Made by a program: the position numbers and the translations under genes | Notes under the pieces: model-generated | What the model saw: only the letters and a program-made list of their open reading frames with translations | Database searches by the model: none | Told to the model about the DNA's origin: nothing | Shown here: positions 1 through 17,834 of the stretch, piece by piece | Position numbering within the stretch: position 1 is the stretch's first letter | Layout of the letters: every line of letters starts with the position of its first letter | NCBI RefSeq assembly: GCF_020010925.1 | Contig: NZ_JAGJBZ010000002.1 | Location: 3,286,001-3,350,000, forward strand | Direction: 5' to 3' | From: Streptomyces griseiscabiei | GTDB taxonomy: Bacteria; Actinomycetota; Actinomycetes; Streptomycetales; Streptomycetaceae | DNA length: 64,000 bases

Positions 1-2672
1 GCGGCGCTCTCGCGGGCCATCGCGGAGAGCACCCCGTCCGGCCCCAGCTCCAGGAACGTGCGCACCCCGAGGCCCAGCAGCGTGCGTACGCCGTCGTGGA
101 AACGCACCGCCTGCCGGACGTGCCGGACCCAGTGGTCGGGGGAGCGGATCTCCGCCGCGGTCACCGGGCGGCCGGTGACGTTGGAGACGACGGGGATCTC
201 CGGGTCGCGCGGGGTCAGCGACGACAGGACCGTGCGGAAGGCGTCCAGCATGCCGTCCATGCGCGGTGAGTGGAAGGCGTGGCTGACGGCCAGCTCCCTG
301 GTCCGCCGTCCCCGGGCCCGCAGCGCCCCGGCCACCGCGCGCACCACGTCCTCGTCGCCCGACACGACCACGGAGTCCGGGCCGTTGACGGCGGCGATAC
401 CGGCCAGGTCGGTGCGGCCCGCGAGCAGTTCGGCGACCTCGTCCTCGGTGGCCCGCACCGCCGCCATCAGCCCGCCGGCCGGCAGCTCCTCCATGAGCCG
501 CCCGCGTGCCCCCACCGCGACGACCGCGTCCTCCAGGGAGAAGACACCCGCGACATGCGCGGCGGCCAGTTCGCCGACGGAGTGGCCGAGGAGGTGACCG
601 GGACGCAGTCCCCAGGACTCGACCAGCCGGTACAGGCTCACCTCGACGGCGAACAGCGCGGCCTGCGTCCACCGCGTGCGGTCCAGCAGCGCCGCCGCCT
701 CCGACCCCTCGTCGGCGAGGAGCACCTCGCGCAGCCGCAGATCCGCCCGCTCGGCGAACAGTGCGCAGATCCGGTCCAGCGACTCGGCGAACACCGGCTG
801 GGACGCGTACAACTCACGCCCCATGGCGGCCCGTTGGGCACCCTGGCCGGTGAACAGGAACGCCGGACCGGTGCCCCGCGCAGCCATGCCGGTCACGACC
901 CGGCCGGGCTGGGCAGGACCGGCCCCCCGCAGCGCGTCCAGGCCCGCGAGCAGCTCGTCGCGGCCGGTTCCGATGATCACGGCCCGGTGGGTGAGACTCG
1001 CCCGCTCGACCGCCAGGGGCAGGGCGAGCAGGGCCGGGTCGAGGTCCGGGTGGGCGAGGACCGCGTCGCGCAGCCGCTCGGCCTGGGCGGCCAGGGCCCG
1101 CGGACCGGCGGCGGACAACTGCCAGGGCACGAGCGCCGGGACGGCCGCCCCGGTCGCCTCGCCGCCGGTCGTGCGCCGCCCGCCGTCCTCACCGGCGGTG
1201 TACGCCCCGCCGTCGCTGTGTCCATGGCCGTCTCCGCCGTCTCCGCCGTCTCCGCCGTCTCCGTACGCTTCGGCCTGCTCCAGGACCACGTGTGCGTTGG
1301 TTCCGCTGATGCCGAAGGACGACACCGCCGCGCGCCGGGGTCGGCCGGTCGCCGGCCACTCCCGCCGCTCGGACAGCAGCCGTACGGACCCGCTCGACCA
1401 GTCGACATGCGGGGTCGGCTCGTCCACGTGCAGGGTCGCGGGCAGCACACCGTGCCGCATCGCCAGCACCGTCTTGATCACTCCGGCGACACCGGCCGCG
1501 TGCGAGGTGTGCCCGATGTTGGACTTCGCCGAGCCCAGCCACAGCGGCTCCGCCCGCTCCCGGCCGTACGTGGCGAGCAGCGCCTGCGCCTCGATCGGGT
1601 CGCCGAGCGTGGTGCCGGTGCCGTGCGCCTCCACCGCGTCCACGTCGGCCGGGGTGAGACGCGCGTCGGCGAGGGCCGCCCGGATCACCCGTTGCTGGGC
1701 GGGGCCGCTGGGCGCGGTGAGGCCGTTGGAGGCACCGTCCTGGTTGACGGCGGAGCCCCGCAGCACGGCCAGTACCCGGTGTCCGTTGCGGCGCGCGTCC
1801 GACAGCCGCTCCACCAGCAGGACGCCGACGCCCTCGCCCCAGTTGGTGCCGTCGGCGGAGGCGGCGAACGCCTTGACGCGTCCGTCGGGCGCGAGCCCGC
1901 GCTGCCTGCCGAACTCCACGAACAGGAAGGGTGTCGCCATCACCGACGCCCCGCCGACCAGCGCCAGTTCGCATTCGCCGTCCCGCAGCGACCGCGCCGC
2001 CAGATGCAGGGCCACCAGGGACGCCGAGCACGCCGTGTCGACGGTGATCGCCGGCCCCTCCAGCCCGAGCGTGTACGCCAGCCTGCCGGAGGCGACGCTG
2101 GTCGTGGTGCCGGTCAGCACATGGCCCTCGGTGCCCTCGGACGCGGCTCCCGTCCCGGTGCCGTAGCCGAGCTGCGCCGCTCCCACGAACACCCCCGTGC
2201 GGCTGCCGCGCAGCGACGTCGGGTCGAGACCGGCGCGTTCGACGGTCTCCCAGGAGGTCTCCAGGAGCAGCCGCTGCTGCGGGTCCATGGCGAGGGCTTC
2301 ACGTGGGCTGATCCCGAAGAATCCGGCGTCGAACCGGTCCGCGTCCCGCAGGAACCCGCCACCGCGCCCGTAGGTGCCGCCCGGCCGGTCGGGGTCCGGG
2401 TCGCACAGCGAGTCCAGGTCCCAGCCGCGGTCCGACGGGAACGGGGTGATCGCGTCCCGTCCCTCGACGAGCAACCGCCAGAAGTCCTCGGGCGAGCGCA
2501 CCCCGCCCGGGAACCGGCAGCCCATGCCGACGACCGCGATCGGCTCGTGACGGGCCTCCACCAACCGTCGGTTCCGCTCCTGGAGGTGCTTGTTCTCCTT
2601 CACGGAACGGCGCAGCGCCTCGGTCAGCCGCTCGGTCCGTGTGCCCGGCGTGTCGTGCGTTTCCCGCGTCAC
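1..2672 (-). CDS. Type I polyketide synthase module, KS-AT part (runs off the window)
   Basis: Start of a further PKS extension module; the 3' part lies beyond base 1, so about 890 residues are visible. Residues 1-42 are a charged, helical N-terminal docking segment. The KS begins at about residue 44 ([13 protein letters not shown]) with the active Cys215 in VDTACSAS, and both KS His motifs ([12 protein letters not shown] and [11 protein letters not shown]) are present. An AT follows with an intact nucleophile motif GHSVGE (near base 580) and the carboxylate-binding Arg (GARGRL). Its selectivity motif is HAFH (near base 275), which in this family predicts malonyl-CoA. The GTG start is chosen because GGAGAGG lies 8 nt upstream; an in-frame ATG at 2693 has a poorer site. 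It follows the 2723-9277 gene after about 50 bp in the same direction. Later reductive domains cannot be seen. Confidence 0.93.
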   Translation of the reverse strand, partial: MTRETHDTPGTRTERLTEALRRSVKENKHLQERNRRLVEARHEPIAVVGMGCRFPGGVRSPEDFWRLLVEGRDAITPFPSDRGWDLDSLCDPDPDRPGGTYGRGGGFLRDADRFDAGFFGISPREALAMDPQQRLLLETSWETVERAGLDPTSLRGSRTGVFVGAAQLGYGTGTGAASEGTEGHVLTGTTTSVASGRLAYTLGLEGPAITVDTACSASLVALHLAARSLRDGECELALVGGASVMATPFLFVEFGRQRGLAPDGRVKAFAASADGTNWGEGVGVLLVERLSDARRNGHRVLAVLRGSAVNQDGASNGLTAPSGPAQQRVIRAALADARLTPADVDAVEAHGTGTTLGDPIEAQALLATYGRERAEPLWLGSAKSNIGHTSHAAGVAGVIKTVLAMRHGVLPATLHVDEPTPHVDWSSGSVRLLSERREWPATGRPRRAAVSSFGISGTNAHVVLEQAEAYGDGGDGGDGGDGHGHSDGGAYTAGEDGGRRTTGGEATGAAVPALVPWQLSAAGPRALAAQAERLRDAVLAHPDLDPALLALPLAVERASLTHRAVIIGTGRDELLAGLDALRGAGPAQPGRVVTGMAARGTGPAFLFTGQGAQRAAMGRELYASQPVFAESLDRICALFAERADLRLREVLLADEGSEAAALLDRTRWTQAALFAVEVSLYRLVESWGLRPGHLLGHSVGELAAAHVAGVFSLEDAVVAVGARGRLMEELPAGGLMAAVRATEDEVAELLAGRTDLAGIAAVNGPDSVVVSGDEDVVRAVAGALRARGRRTRELAVSHAFHSPRMDGMLDAFRTVLSSLTPRDPEIPVVSNVTGRPVTAAEIRSPDHWVRHVRQAVRFHDGVRTLLGLGVRTFLELGPDGVLSAMARESA
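1230..1263. repeat. 9-bp tandem repeat inside the PKS gene
   Basis: About 3.8 copies of GTCTCCGCC in a row. On the coding (minus) strand it encodes a Gly-Gly-Asp linker just after the KS domain of the partial PKS protein. The length is a multiple of 3, so copy-number changes would keep the frame. Confidence 0.85.
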
Positions 2673-2678
2673 GGGGAT

Positions 2679-2687
2679 TCCCTCTCC
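2679..2687 (-). promoter_or_regulatory. Ribosome binding site deciding the start of the 1-2672 PKS gene
   Basis: GGAGAGGGA on the minus strand, with 8 nt between GGAGAGG and GTG 2672. It lies just downstream of the competing ATG at 2693, whose own upstream sequence (GGGAACGACC) is weaker. Confidence 0.6.
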
Positions 2688-2722
2688 GCTCATGGTCGTT
2701 CCCGCCCCCGGCCCGCGCGAGG

Positions 2723-9277
<6,555 letters not shown>

Positions 9278-9289
9278 GGGAGCCCGCTC

Positions 9290-12200
9290 CTAAAGACGCT
9301 GGTGGTTCGACGGCACTCCGCTGTCGGCGGAGCGCATCTGCTGGAGGACCTCGAAGAGTTCGTCGTCGGACGCCGAGGTGAGGTCCGCGGACGCGAGGTC
9401 CATCGGCGGTGATCCGTCCGTGCCGGTGACCAGGAGGTCCGGGCCGACGCGGTCGTCCGTTCCCGTGCCACCCGACCACCGGGACACCAGCTCCCGCAGC
9501 CGGCGGGCGACCGACTCCCTGGCCTGGCCATCGGCGTGCTCGGCGAACGAGGTCAGGAACGCCTCCAGCCGGTCCACCTCGGCGAGGGCGGGTCCGGCGG
9601 AGGCGACGACGTCCGCCGTACCCGCGGCCAACTCGGCGCACAGGTGGTCGGCGAGCGCGGCGGCGGTCGGGTGGTCGAAGATCAGGGTGCTCGGCAGATC
9701 GACGCCGGTGGCCTCGTGCAGCTTCTCCTGGAGGTCCAGGCTCGCCAGCGAGTCGACGCCCAGATCGACGAAGCCCCGGTCCGGGTCGATGTCCTCGGCC
9801 GTCCCCTCGCCCAGCGCCCGCGCCGCGTGCGCCCGGACCAGGTCGAGCAGCGCCCGCCCGCGCTCGGCCTCGGACATCGCCCGCACGCGCTCCGCGAAGG
9901 AGGAGGCCGCCGCCACCCGGCCGTTCACGTCGGTGCCGTTGGTGCTCGGAGTGGTGGGGGTGCTGGGGATGGCGGGTGCGCCCGGTCGCGGCACGCTCCC
10001 GGAACCCGCCCCGGAGCCGCCGTCCACCAGCGAGCGCAGCATCGGCAGGAGCCGTCCGGCGGAGTGCCGCTGCCTCACCTGGCCCATGTCGAGCCGCAGG
10101 GCGACGAGTACGGGCTCCTCGACCGCCTCCGACGTGACACGGGCGGTGTCGAAGAGGGCGAGCGCGTCCCGCGTGGGCAGGGCGCGTACACCGTCCCGGC
10201 CGATGCGGGCCCAGTCCGCCTCCGTCAGATCCCCGGTCAGGGCGCTGCGTTCGGCCCATGGCCCCCAGGCCAGCGACAGACCGGGCAGCCCCTGGGCGCG
10301 CCGGTGGCGGGCGAGGGCGTCGAGGAACACATTGGCCGCCGCGTAGTTCGCCTGCCCGGCGGCGCCGAACGTGCCGGACACGGACGAGAACGTCACGAAC
10401 TCGGCGAGGTCGAGCCCGCGCGTCAGCTCGTGCAGCCGCCAGGCCGCGTCCACCTTCGGCCGCAGCACGGCGCCGAGCCGGTCGTCGGTCAGTGAGGCGA
10501 GGACCCCGTCGTCCGTCACACCGGCGATGTGCACGACGGCGGTCAGCGGATGCTCCTCCGGCACACCGTCCAGCACCGCCGCCAGGGCGTCCGCGTCCGC
10601 CGCGTCGCAGGCCACCACCCGCACCTCGGCCCCTTCGGCGGTCAGTTCCGCCGCCAACTCGGCAGCCCCCGGCGCCGCTTCGCCACGCCGCCCGGTCAGC
10701 AGCAGACGCCGGGCTCCCCGGCCGACCAGATGCCGGGCCACCAGCCCGCCCAGGGTGCCGGTCCCCCCGGTGATCAGTACGGTGCCGTCGGGGTCGAGGG
10801 CGGACGGCGTCCGCGCGTACGGCGCCGCCGCCGCTGCCTCCGCCAGGCGCGGCACCCACAGCCTCCCGTGCCGTACGGCGATCTCCGGCTCATCCCGCAG
10901 GGCGTCCAGCGCCTGTGCGAAAACCTCCGGTGCCGGCGTCTCCCCGTCGGCGAGGGACAGCAGCCCGAACCGGCGCGGGTGCTCGCCGCGGGCGCTGCGG
11001 ACCAGGCCGCGTACGGCGTCGTCGACAAGGCCGGCCTCACCGTCCCGCTCCCGTACCACGGCCACCAGCCGGCTCGCGGTCGGCGCCTGCACGGTGAGCC
11101 AGGACCGCAGCGCGGCCAGGACACCGGAGGTCGCCGTGTGCACGGCCCCCGGGACATCCGCGAGGTCACGCTCCCCGGTGATCGGCAGCAGGGTCACGTC
11201 CGGCGCGCGTGCCCCGGCCGCGAGCGCCGCAGCCAGCTCGGTGAGGCCGCTGTACCGGGTGTCCACGGCCACCGGCAGTGCCCACGGCAGCGCGTCCGGC
11301 CCTCCGAGCGCGGCGACCACTCCGGCGTCGCCCGGCAGACCCGGCCCGGCGTACGGCACCCACCGGGTGCGCAGCAGAGTGCCCGCACCCGCATCCGAGT
11401 CCGCACCGGCATCCGAGGCCGTACCCACAGCCGCACCCGCACCCGTGTCGGCACCGGCACCGGCACCGGTATCGGCGCCGACCCGTCCCCGACCGATGGG
11501 CCTCAGTCGCAGCGCCGTCACCGCCACCACCGGCGCACCGACCGTGTCGACGACCTCCATGGACACCGAAGTACCGCTGCCGACACCGGCGTCGGCAGCG
11601 AGGGCGCTGTCGTCCACGCCGGCGCCATGAGCCGCCTCGCCCGCGGGCGCGAGCCGGACCCGCAGCACACCCGGTCCGGTGGCGCCCGACACCGTCACAC
11701 CGTGCCAGACATAGGGGACCAACCGCCGCTCCACCGCCTCGGGGTTCGCCGCGTACCAGGCCTGGAGCGCGGCGTCGAGCAGGGCCGGGTGCACTCCGTG
11801 ACGCCCGGCCTCCTGCCGCGCCCCCTCCGGCAGGGCGACCTCGGCGAACACGTCGTCGCCGCGCCGCCACACCGCCCGCAGGCCCCGGAACGCGGGCCCG
11901 TACTCGATTCCATGGGCCGCCGCCCGCCCGTGGAAGCCGTCGATGTCGACGTCGGCGACGTCCACACCGTCGGCGCTCGCGGGCGGCCAGGTGACCAGGT
12001 CGGGCCGGGGGGCCGCAGGGCCCGCGCCCGTCGTGTCGAGGGTTCCCGTGGCGTGGCGCGTCCACGGCCCGTCCGGGCCGGGCCGGGAGGAGAGGGTGAG
12101 GCCTCGGCGTCCCGTCGCGTCGGTGCCGGTCAGCCGGAGGCGGATCGCCCGGCCCTCGCGCGGATCGGCGGACAGGTCGAGCGGGCTGTGCAGGGTCAGG

Positions 12201-14977
12201 TCGGCCACCCGGTCGCAGCCGGTGAACTCGCCCGCCCACCGGGCCAGTTCGAGCATCGCCGTGCCCGGCAGCAGCAACCGGCCCGCCACCTTGTGGTCGG
12301 CGAGCCACGGCTGAGTGGCCGTCGACAGCCGGCCGGTGAACAACAGGCCGCCGTCCTCCGGGAGTTCCACGGTCGCCCCGAGCAGCGGATGGTCCGCCGG
12401 AGCGAGTCCGGCCGCGGCGGTGTCGAGGACGCGGGGGCCGTCCTCCAGCCAGTGCCGGCGGCGCTGGAAGGCGTACGTCGGCAGGTCGGCCGGCGGGCGG
12501 CCCGCCAGCAGCAGATCGGGGAAGGCCGCGGGCCAGGCCACGGCCGTGTCGCCCACATGCAGCCGGGCCAGCGTGGGCAGCAGGTCGTCCGCACCGCTCG
12601 CCCCGCCCACCGGAGAGACCACGACCCGGGCCGTACGACCGTCCCTGGCCGTACGACCGCCCTGGTCCGCGCGTTCCTCCCGGGCCACCTGATCGTCCTG
12701 GTCCGCGCGCTCCTCCGGGTCCGCCCGATCCTCCAGCGCCGCCGTGAGACGGGGAGCGACGGCCGAGGCGGCACCGACCTCCACGAACAGCGTGGCCCCC
12801 CGCGCCCGCAACGTACGGACGGCGTCGTCCAGCGGTGTCGAGGACGTCCCCAGCAGCGGTATCCGGCCCTCGTCGGGCTCCACCCCGAGACCGCGCGTGG
12901 CCCCGCCGCCGTGCGCCACCGCCTGCGCGCCCTCCTTGAGCGACAGCGCGCCCGATACACAGGCCGCCGCGATCTCGCCCACACCCTCACCGACCACCGC
13001 CGAGGGCTGTACGCCGTGCTCCTCCCACACCCCGGCGAGCGCCACCAGCACCGCCCAGCGCACGGTCGGTGCGGACCCCGGGAAGGCACCGCCGCGCAGC
13101 GCGTGGTCGCCGACCTTGGCCAGCGCCCGCTGGCAGTGGGCCAGCCGCCGGGAGAACGCCGGCGAGGTCAGGACCAGCCGGGCCGCCCAGTCGAGGTCGC
13201 GCGCCAGGCCGTGGTCGGAGAGCACCAGCACGGTACGGCTGTCGGAGGTGACCCGGCCGTGGAACAGGCCGGGCGCCGGGCGGCCCTCCGCCAGCGCCGT
13301 CAGGCCCGCGAGCAGTTCGGCCCGGTCGGAGCCGAGGACCACCGCCCGGTGCTCGAACACCGACCTGCCGCGCGCCAGCGCGGCACCCACCTCCGCACGC
13401 GTCAGCTCCGGACGCTCCCGCACATGCGCCGCCAGCCGCCCGGCCTGCGCCCGCAGCGCGTCGCCGCTCCGCCCGGACAGCACCCACGGCACCCCGGTGG
13501 GCCACGTCCGTGACTGGTCCGCTTCCGCAGGCGGCTCGGGATCGGTGCCCGGCTTGGGCTGTTCCGGCTGCTCCAGGATCAGATGGGCGTTGGTGCCGCT
13601 GACGCCGAACGACGAGACGCCCGCCCGGCGCGGACGTCCCGCGTCCGGCCACTCCCGGGCCTCGGTGAGCAGTTCGACCGCGCCCGCCGACCAGTCCACG
13701 TGCGGGCTCGGCGCGTCCACGTGCAGGGTGCGCGGCAGCAGCCCGTGCTCCATCGCCTTCACCATCTTGATCACACCGGCCACTCCGGCGGCGGCCTGGG
13801 GGTGCCCGATGTTGGACTTGAGCGAGCCGAGCCACAGGGGCCGTTCGGCGGGGCGGTCCTGGCCGTAGGCGGCGATCAGCGCCTGGGCCTCGATGGGGTC
13901 ACCGAGCTTCGTACCGGTGCCGTGCGCCTCCACCACGTCCACGTCGGCGGGCGCCAACCCCGCCCGTTCCAGGGCCTGTTGGATCACCCGGCGCTGCGCG
14001 GGGCCGCTCGGCGCGGTCAGTCCGCTGCTCGCGCCGTCCTGGTTGACGGCGGAGCCCCGGACGACGGCGAGGATCCGCCGACCGCCGCGGCGCGCGTCCG
14101 ACAGGCGCTCCAGCAGCAGCATCCCGGCGCCCTCGCCGAGCGAGGTGCCGTCCGCGGCGGCGGCGAACGGCTTGCACCGCGCGTCCGTGGCCAGCCCGCG
14201 CTGCCGGCTGAACTGCAGCAGCCACAGCGGGGACCCGATGACCGTCACCCCGCCCGCCAGCGCCAGATCGCACTCGCCCGCCCGTATCGCCTGCGCGGCC
14301 TGGTGCAGGGCCACCAGCGACGAGGAGCAGGCCGTGTCGACGCTGATCGCCGGCCCTTCGAGGCCGAGCGTGTACGCGATCCGGCCGGACGCCACACTGC
14401 CGGTGCTGCCGTTGCCGAGGTAGCCCTCGTACTCGTTGGGGGAGTTGCGCAGCCGGCCCGCGTAGTCCTGGGAGATGACGCCCGCGAAGACACCGGTACG
14501 GCTGCCCCGCAGCGACGCCGGGTCGATACCGGCCCGCTCGACGGCCTCCCAGGAGGTCTCCAGGAGCAGCCGCTGCTGCGGGTCGGTCGCCAGCGCCTCC
14601 CGGGTGCCCATCCCGAAGAACGCCGGATCGAAGGCACCCGGGTCGTCCAGGAAGCCCCCCTCCCGGACGTAGACCGTGCCCTGCCGCGCCGGATCGGGGT
14701 CGTACAGGCCCGCGTCCCAGCCCCGGTCGGTGGGCAGCGGCGCGATGACGTCCCGGCCCTCCGCGACCACGCGCCACAGGTCCTCGGGGGACTCGACCCC
14801 GCCGGGGAAGCGGCAGGCCATGCCGACGATCGCGATCGGCTCACGGGCCGACTCCTCGACATCCCGAAGCCGCTGCCGGGTGTGGCGCAGATCGAGGGTG
14901 AGCCGCTTCAACGTGTCGATGACCTTGCCGTCGCCGGTCGTGGCACCGGCCGTCCCGTTCTTCGCACCGCTCGTCAT
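9290..14977 (-). CDS. Type I PKS module with a degenerate AT: KS-AT(dead)-DH-KR-ACP
   Basis: 1895 residues. Domains by residue: docking helix 18-45; KS 47-470, complete (Cys217, His352, His392); AT remnant about 582-745; DH about 855-1160 with His895 and Asp1068 intact; KR about 1395-1640 with TGGTGTLG, Lys1508, FSSVSG and Tyr1545; ACP with Ser1743; a C-terminal docking tail of about 110 residues. The AT lacks the FPGQGSQ entry motif. Its nucleophile motif GHSxGE reads GEGVGE (663-668), so Ser is Gly and His is Glu. About 100-130 residues, including the YASH/HAFH region, are missing, and an Arg/Asp-rich repeat fills 750-783. It should not self-load an extender unit. The KR has TDD (1488-1490) where B-type KRs have LDD. 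A Gly/Ala/Asp low-complexity linker spans 1167-1199. ATG start with GAAAGG 9 nt upstream. Confidence 0.95.
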   Translation of the reverse strand: MTSGAKNGTAGATTGDGKVIDTLKRLTLDLRHTRQRLRDVEESAREPIAIVGMACRFPGGVESPEDLWRVVAEGRDVIAPLPTDRGWDAGLYDPDPARQGTVYVREGGFLDDPGAFDPAFFGMGTREALATDPQQRLLLETSWEAVERAGIDPASLRGSRTGVFAGVISQDYAGRLRNSPNEYEGYLGNGSTGSVASGRIAYTLGLEGPAISVDTACSSSLVALHQAAQAIRAGECDLALAGGVTVIGSPLWLLQFSRQRGLATDARCKPFAAAADGTSLGEGAGMLLLERLSDARRGGRRILAVVRGSAVNQDGASSGLTAPSGPAQRRVIQQALERAGLAPADVDVVEAHGTGTKLGDPIEAQALIAAYGQDRPAERPLWLGSLKSNIGHPQAAAGVAGVIKMVKAMEHGLLPRTLHVDAPSPHVDWSAGAVELLTEAREWPDAGRPRRAGVSSFGVSGTNAHLILEQPEQPKPGTDPEPPAEADQSRTWPTGVPWVLSGRSGDALRAQAGRLAAHVRERPELTRAEVGAALARGRSVFEHRAVVLGSDRAELLAGLTALAEGRPAPGLFHGRVTSDSRTVLVLSDHGLARDLDWAARLVLTSPAFSRRLAHCQRALAKVGDHALRGGAFPGSAPTVRWAVLVALAGVWEEHGVQPSAVVGEGVGEIAAACVSGALSLKEGAQAVAHGGGATRGLGVEPDEGRIPLLGTSSTPLDDAVRTLRARGATLFVEVGAASAVAPRLTAALEDRADPEERADQDDQVAREERADQGGRTARDGRTARVVVSPVGGASGADDLLPTLARLHVGDTAVAWPAAFPDLLLAGRPPADLPTYAFQRRRHWLEDGPRVLDTAAAGLAPADHPLLGATVELPEDGGLLFTGRLSTATQPWLADHKVAGRLLLPGTAMLELARWAGEFTGCDRVADLTLHSPLDLSADPREGRAIRLRLTGTDATGRRGLTLSSRPGPDGPWTRHATGTLDTTGAGPAAPRPDLVTWPPASADGVDVADVDIDGFHGRAAAHGIEYGPAFRGLRAVWRRGDDVFAEVALPEGARQEAGRHGVHPALLDAALQAWYAANPEAVERRLVPYVWHGVTVSGATGPGVLRVRLAPAGEAAHGAGVDDSALAADAGVGSGTSVSMEVVDTVGAPVVAVTALRLRPIGRGRVGADTGAGAGADTGAGAAVGTASDAGADSDAGAGTLLRTRWVPYAGPGLPGDAGVVAALGGPDALPWALPVAVDTRYSGLTELAAALAAGARAPDVTLLPITGERDLADVPGAVHTATSGVLAALRSWLTVQAPTASRLVAVVRERDGEAGLVDDAVRGLVRSARGEHPRRFGLLSLADGETPAPEVFAQALDALRDEPEIAVRHGRLWVPRLAEAAAAAPYARTPSALDPDGTVLITGGTGTLGGLVARHLVGRGARRLLLTGRRGEAAPGAAELAAELTAEGAEVRVVACDAADADALAAVLDGVPEEHPLTAVVHIAGVTDDGVLASLTDDRLGAVLRPKVDAAWRLHELTRGLDLAEFVTFSSVSGTFGAAGQANYAAANVFLDALARHRRAQGLPGLSLAWGPWAERSALTGDLTEADWARIGRDGVRALPTRDALALFDTARVTSEAVEEPVLVALRLDMGQVRQRHSAGRLLPMLRSLVDGGSGAGSGSVPRPGAPAIPSTPTTPSTNGTDVNGRVAAASSFAERVRAMSEAERGRALLDLVRAHAARALGEGTAEDIDPDRGFVDLGVDSLASLDLQEKLHEATGVDLPSTLIFDHPTAAALADHLCAELAAGTADVVASAGPALAEVDRLEAFLTSFAEHADGQARESVARRLRELVSRWSGGTGTDDRVGPDLLVTGTDGSPPMDLASADLTSASDDELFEVLQQMRSADSGVPSNHQRL

Positions 14978-15016
14978 GGGGCGTGGCCTTTCGTGTGCGT
15001 GGGGGGCTTTGCGCTT

Positions 15017-15048
15017 GTTCCGCTGTTCCGCTGTTCCGCTGTTCCGCT
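15017..15048. repeat. Perfect 8-bp x4 tandem repeat between PKS genes
   Basis: Four exact copies of GTTCCGCT (AGCGGAAC on the transcribed strand) in the 74-bp gap between the loading-protein stop and the next PKS start. The unit is not a multiple of 3 and the gap is untranslated. It could change spacing between the two genes by slippage, but no function is evident. Confidence 0.9.
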
Positions 15049-15051
15049 ACG

Positions 15052-17721
15052 TCATGACCGGCGCAGTTCGTGGTCGGCGAGGTCGAGCAGCTCCTCCAGG
15101 GACACGTCCCCGAACTCGTCCTCGCCGCCCGGCGCCAGCCGGTCCAGCAGCTCCCGCAGCCGTGCCGTCACACGCTCCCGCCCGGGAACGCGCTGCGGGT
15201 CGTCGTCACCGTCGTGCAGCAGACCGGAGGCGACCAGGTCGTCTTCCAGAGCGTCGAGCCGGTCGAGCACCGCCGCCTCCGCGCGCCGCCCCGGCCCCGG
15301 CCCGCTCCCGGCGGTCAGCAGCTCCTCGACGAGACGCGCGACGGACGCGGGGGTCGGATGATCGAAGATCAGCGTCGGGGGCAGCGGCAGCCCGGTGGCC
15401 CCGACCAGCCGGTTGCGCAGCTCCACCGCCCGCAGCGAATCGAAGCCCGACTGCAGGAAGCCGTCCTCCAGGGCGACGGAATCCGGGTCGTCGTGCCGCA
15501 GCACCGCGGCCACGTGGTGCCGTACGAACTCCTCGGCCGCGTAGGCCCGTTCACCGGCCGTGAGCCCGGTGAGCGACAGCCCGTCGGGGCCGGGGGCGGC
15601 GGGATTCGTGCCCCGGCCCGGTACACCGTCGGCCGCCTCAGCGCGGGCTTCCGCCCCCACCGCCGAGCCCTCGGCCCGGTCCGTCGCCTCGGCGCCGAAG
15701 GGGTACGTCGGCAGGGCGATACGCCGGCCGCCACGCCCCCGGAAGAACGCGGCCCAGTCGACGTCGACCCCGCGTACGTGCAGCCGTGCCATCGCCGTCA
15801 GCCACTCCGTGACCCCGTCCTGCCCCCGGCGCAGGGTGCCGACGACCCCGGACGCGGCGGCCCCGGGCCCCGCGCCGGCGTCCTCCAGCGTCTCCTGCAC
15901 CCCACCGAGCAGCACGGGATGCGGGCTGATCTCGACGAACGTGTCGTGCCCGGCCGCCCACAAGTCACGTACGGCCGTCTCGAACCGGACCTCGGAGGCG
16001 AGGTTGCGGAGCCAGTACGCGCCGCCCAGCCCCGTCGTCCCGAACTCGCCGCCGGTGACGGAGGAGTGGAAGGGCACGGTGGCCGGAGTCGGTACGATCG
16101 CGGCCGTCCCGGAGAGGAACGCGGCGGAGTCGACGGCCACCCCCGGTGTGTGCGCGGCGAGACCGAGGTTCAGCCCCGTGGCCGGTACGCCCCTGGCCGT
16201 GAGCCTCTCGACGACCTCGGCCACGGCGGTGCGCTCCCCGCCGAACAGCACGGAGCGAGGACCGTTGCTCCCGGCGAAGTGGACGCGCCCGCGCAGCTGT
16301 TCGGCGTCCAGCAGCGGACGGAGTTCGTCGGGCGACAGGGCGGCCGCGGCCAGTTCGCCCGCTCCGGCGGCCTCCGCCTGCATCCGGCTCCACAGGACGA
16401 CCACCCGCGCGGCCTCCTCCAGCGTCAGCGCACCCGCGACATGGGCGGCGGCGATCTCACCGAGGCTGGCGCCGACGACGGCCGCGGGCTCCACCCCGCA
16501 CGACCTCCACAGCGCGGACAGCGACACACTCACCGCGAACAGGACCGGCAGGACGACGTCCACGTCCTCCAGCGACGGCGCGCCCGGGGCACCGTGCAGC
16601 ACCTCGTCGAGCGACCACGCGACGAGAGGTTCGAGGGCCCGCCCGCACTCCTCCATCCGGGCACGGAACACATCGGAGGCGTCCAGCAGGTCCAGCGCCA
16701 TGCCCCGCCACTGGGACCCCAGTCCGGGGAAGACGAACACCGCGCGACCGCCGCCCTCGGCCCTCGCACCGGGTTCCGTACGGAACAGCAGCGGGACGGA
16801 CCCGCCCTCGGCGACGGCCCGCAACCCGCGGACCACGTCCGTCCGTTCGGCGGCGAGGAGCACGACCCGTCGCCCGAGTCCGGTCGTACGGGTCGTGGCG
16901 AGCGACCCTCCCAGGTCGACCGGCGACAGTCCGGGATCGGCCTCCAACCGGGCGAGCAGATCGCGGGCCAGTGCCGCCACGGCGGCGTCGCTCCGCCCGG
17001 ACAGCACGATCGGCACGACCGGCGCCGGCGGCAGGGGCGGGAGCGCCTGTCCGCCGCCGGTGGCGCGCTGACCGTCGGACCCGAACGCCTCCACGGGCGC
17101 GAGCACCCGCTCACCGGCCCGTACGGCGGTGGACTCCCTCCGCAGGACCACCACCGCGGCGGTGCCGGAACCCGCCACCGCCACCTCGCACCTGCCCTGG
17201 CGCAGCTGCTCGGCGGCCGAGTCGACCGCCGTCACCGGCAGGTCCGCGCCGAGCGTCACCCTGGGTCCCCGCCCCCAGCCGAGATCGCCCCCGACGAGCG
17301 CCGCCAGCCCCTCGGAGCCGTCGCCGTCCCCGGCCTCCGCCGCCACCAGGAACACACCCGCGGCGGAGTCGCGCAGCGCACCGGGAACGATCCCGGCGTC
17401 CTCCAGCGCGGCCCACACCAACCGCAGCGCACCGAGCCGCTCCTGGGAGGCGCCTCGCACGGAGTCCCCGAAGAACGCGGCGACCCCGTCGGCCGCCCAC
17501 GACACCCGCCTCCCGACCGGTCCGCCCCCGTCGGCCCGCCGTACGGCCTCGGCAGCCCCTTCGAGGGCGGCCAGCCCGACGATCACGACCGGCGTCTCGT
17601 GGCTGCCGGAGCCGCAGGCAGGGTCGAAGTCGGAATCGTGGCTGTGGCTGTGGCTGTGGCTTCGGCCAGGGCATGGGCCGTCGTCGGGTCCGGGATGGGG
17701 CCGAGGCAGTCTGCTGATCAC
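15052..17721 (-). CDS. PKS loading protein: KS relic-AT-ACP
   Basis: 889 residues; probably selects and loads the starter unit. An N-terminal (His-Ser)4 run (21-28) precedes a decayed KS at about 45-225. It keeps fragments of the fold (VVIVGLAALEG, ALEDAGIVPGALR, CEVAVAGSG), but the VDTACSSS segment is deleted and both His motifs are gone, so it cannot condense. The AT (about 328-660) has FPGLGSQW and a nucleophile motif GASLGE with Ser419. Trp444 replaces the Arg that binds the carboxylate of malonyl-type substrates, and LAAHTP (521-526) replaces YASH/HAFH. Loading ATs for non-carboxylated acyl-CoA starters show comparable changes, so a simple or branched acyl starter is inferred. ACP Ser762; the tail 815-889 looks like a docking domain. 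The GTG start is the only one in frame near the KS relic; its ribosome site (GGCGGA) is modest. Confidence 0.9.
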   Translation of the reverse strand: MISRLPRPHPGPDDGPCPGRSHSHSHSHDSDFDPACGSGSHETPVVIVGLAALEGAAEAVRRADGGGPVGRRVSWAADGVAAFFGDSVRGASQERLGALRLVWAALEDAGIVPGALRDSAAGVFLVAAEAGDGDGSEGLAALVGGDLGWGRGPRVTLGADLPVTAVDSAAEQLRQGRCEVAVAGSGTAAVVVLRRESTAVRAGERVLAPVEAFGSDGQRATGGGQALPPLPPAPVVPIVLSGRSDAAVAALARDLLARLEADPGLSPVDLGGSLATTRTTGLGRRVVLLAAERTDVVRGLRAVAEGGSVPLLFRTEPGARAEGGGRAVFVFPGLGSQWRGMALDLLDASDVFRARMEECGRALEPLVAWSLDEVLHGAPGAPSLEDVDVVLPVLFAVSVSLSALWRSCGVEPAAVVGASLGEIAAAHVAGALTLEEAARVVVLWSRMQAEAAGAGELAAAALSPDELRPLLDAEQLRGRVHFAGSNGPRSVLFGGERTAVAEVVERLTARGVPATGLNLGLAAHTPGVAVDSAAFLSGTAAIVPTPATVPFHSSVTGGEFGTTGLGGAYWLRNLASEVRFETAVRDLWAAGHDTFVEISPHPVLLGGVQETLEDAGAGPGAAASGVVGTLRRGQDGVTEWLTAMARLHVRGVDVDWAAFFRGRGGRRIALPTYPFGAEATDRAEGSAVGAEARAEAADGVPGRGTNPAAPGPDGLSLTGLTAGERAYAAEEFVRHHVAAVLRHDDPDSVALEDGFLQSGFDSLRAVELRNRLVGATGLPLPPTLIFDHPTPASVARLVEELLTAGSGPGPGRRAEAAVLDRLDALEDDLVASGLLHDGDDDPQRVPGRERVTARLRELLDRLAPGGEDEFGDVSLEELLDLADHELRRS

Positions 17722-17834
17722 GCCGTGGTCCGCCTTCTCGTCACGGTGTCGTCGGGCGCGTGGACCGGCGGTCGCGTCCGCGCGGCCGTCACCGGCTCCC
17801 GAACGCCCCGCCACCCCTTTGCTTGATCGACGAC

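Noticed and set aside
10529..13513. A 994-codon plus-strand frame
   Set aside because: Same reason: shadow of the PKS gene on the minus strand.
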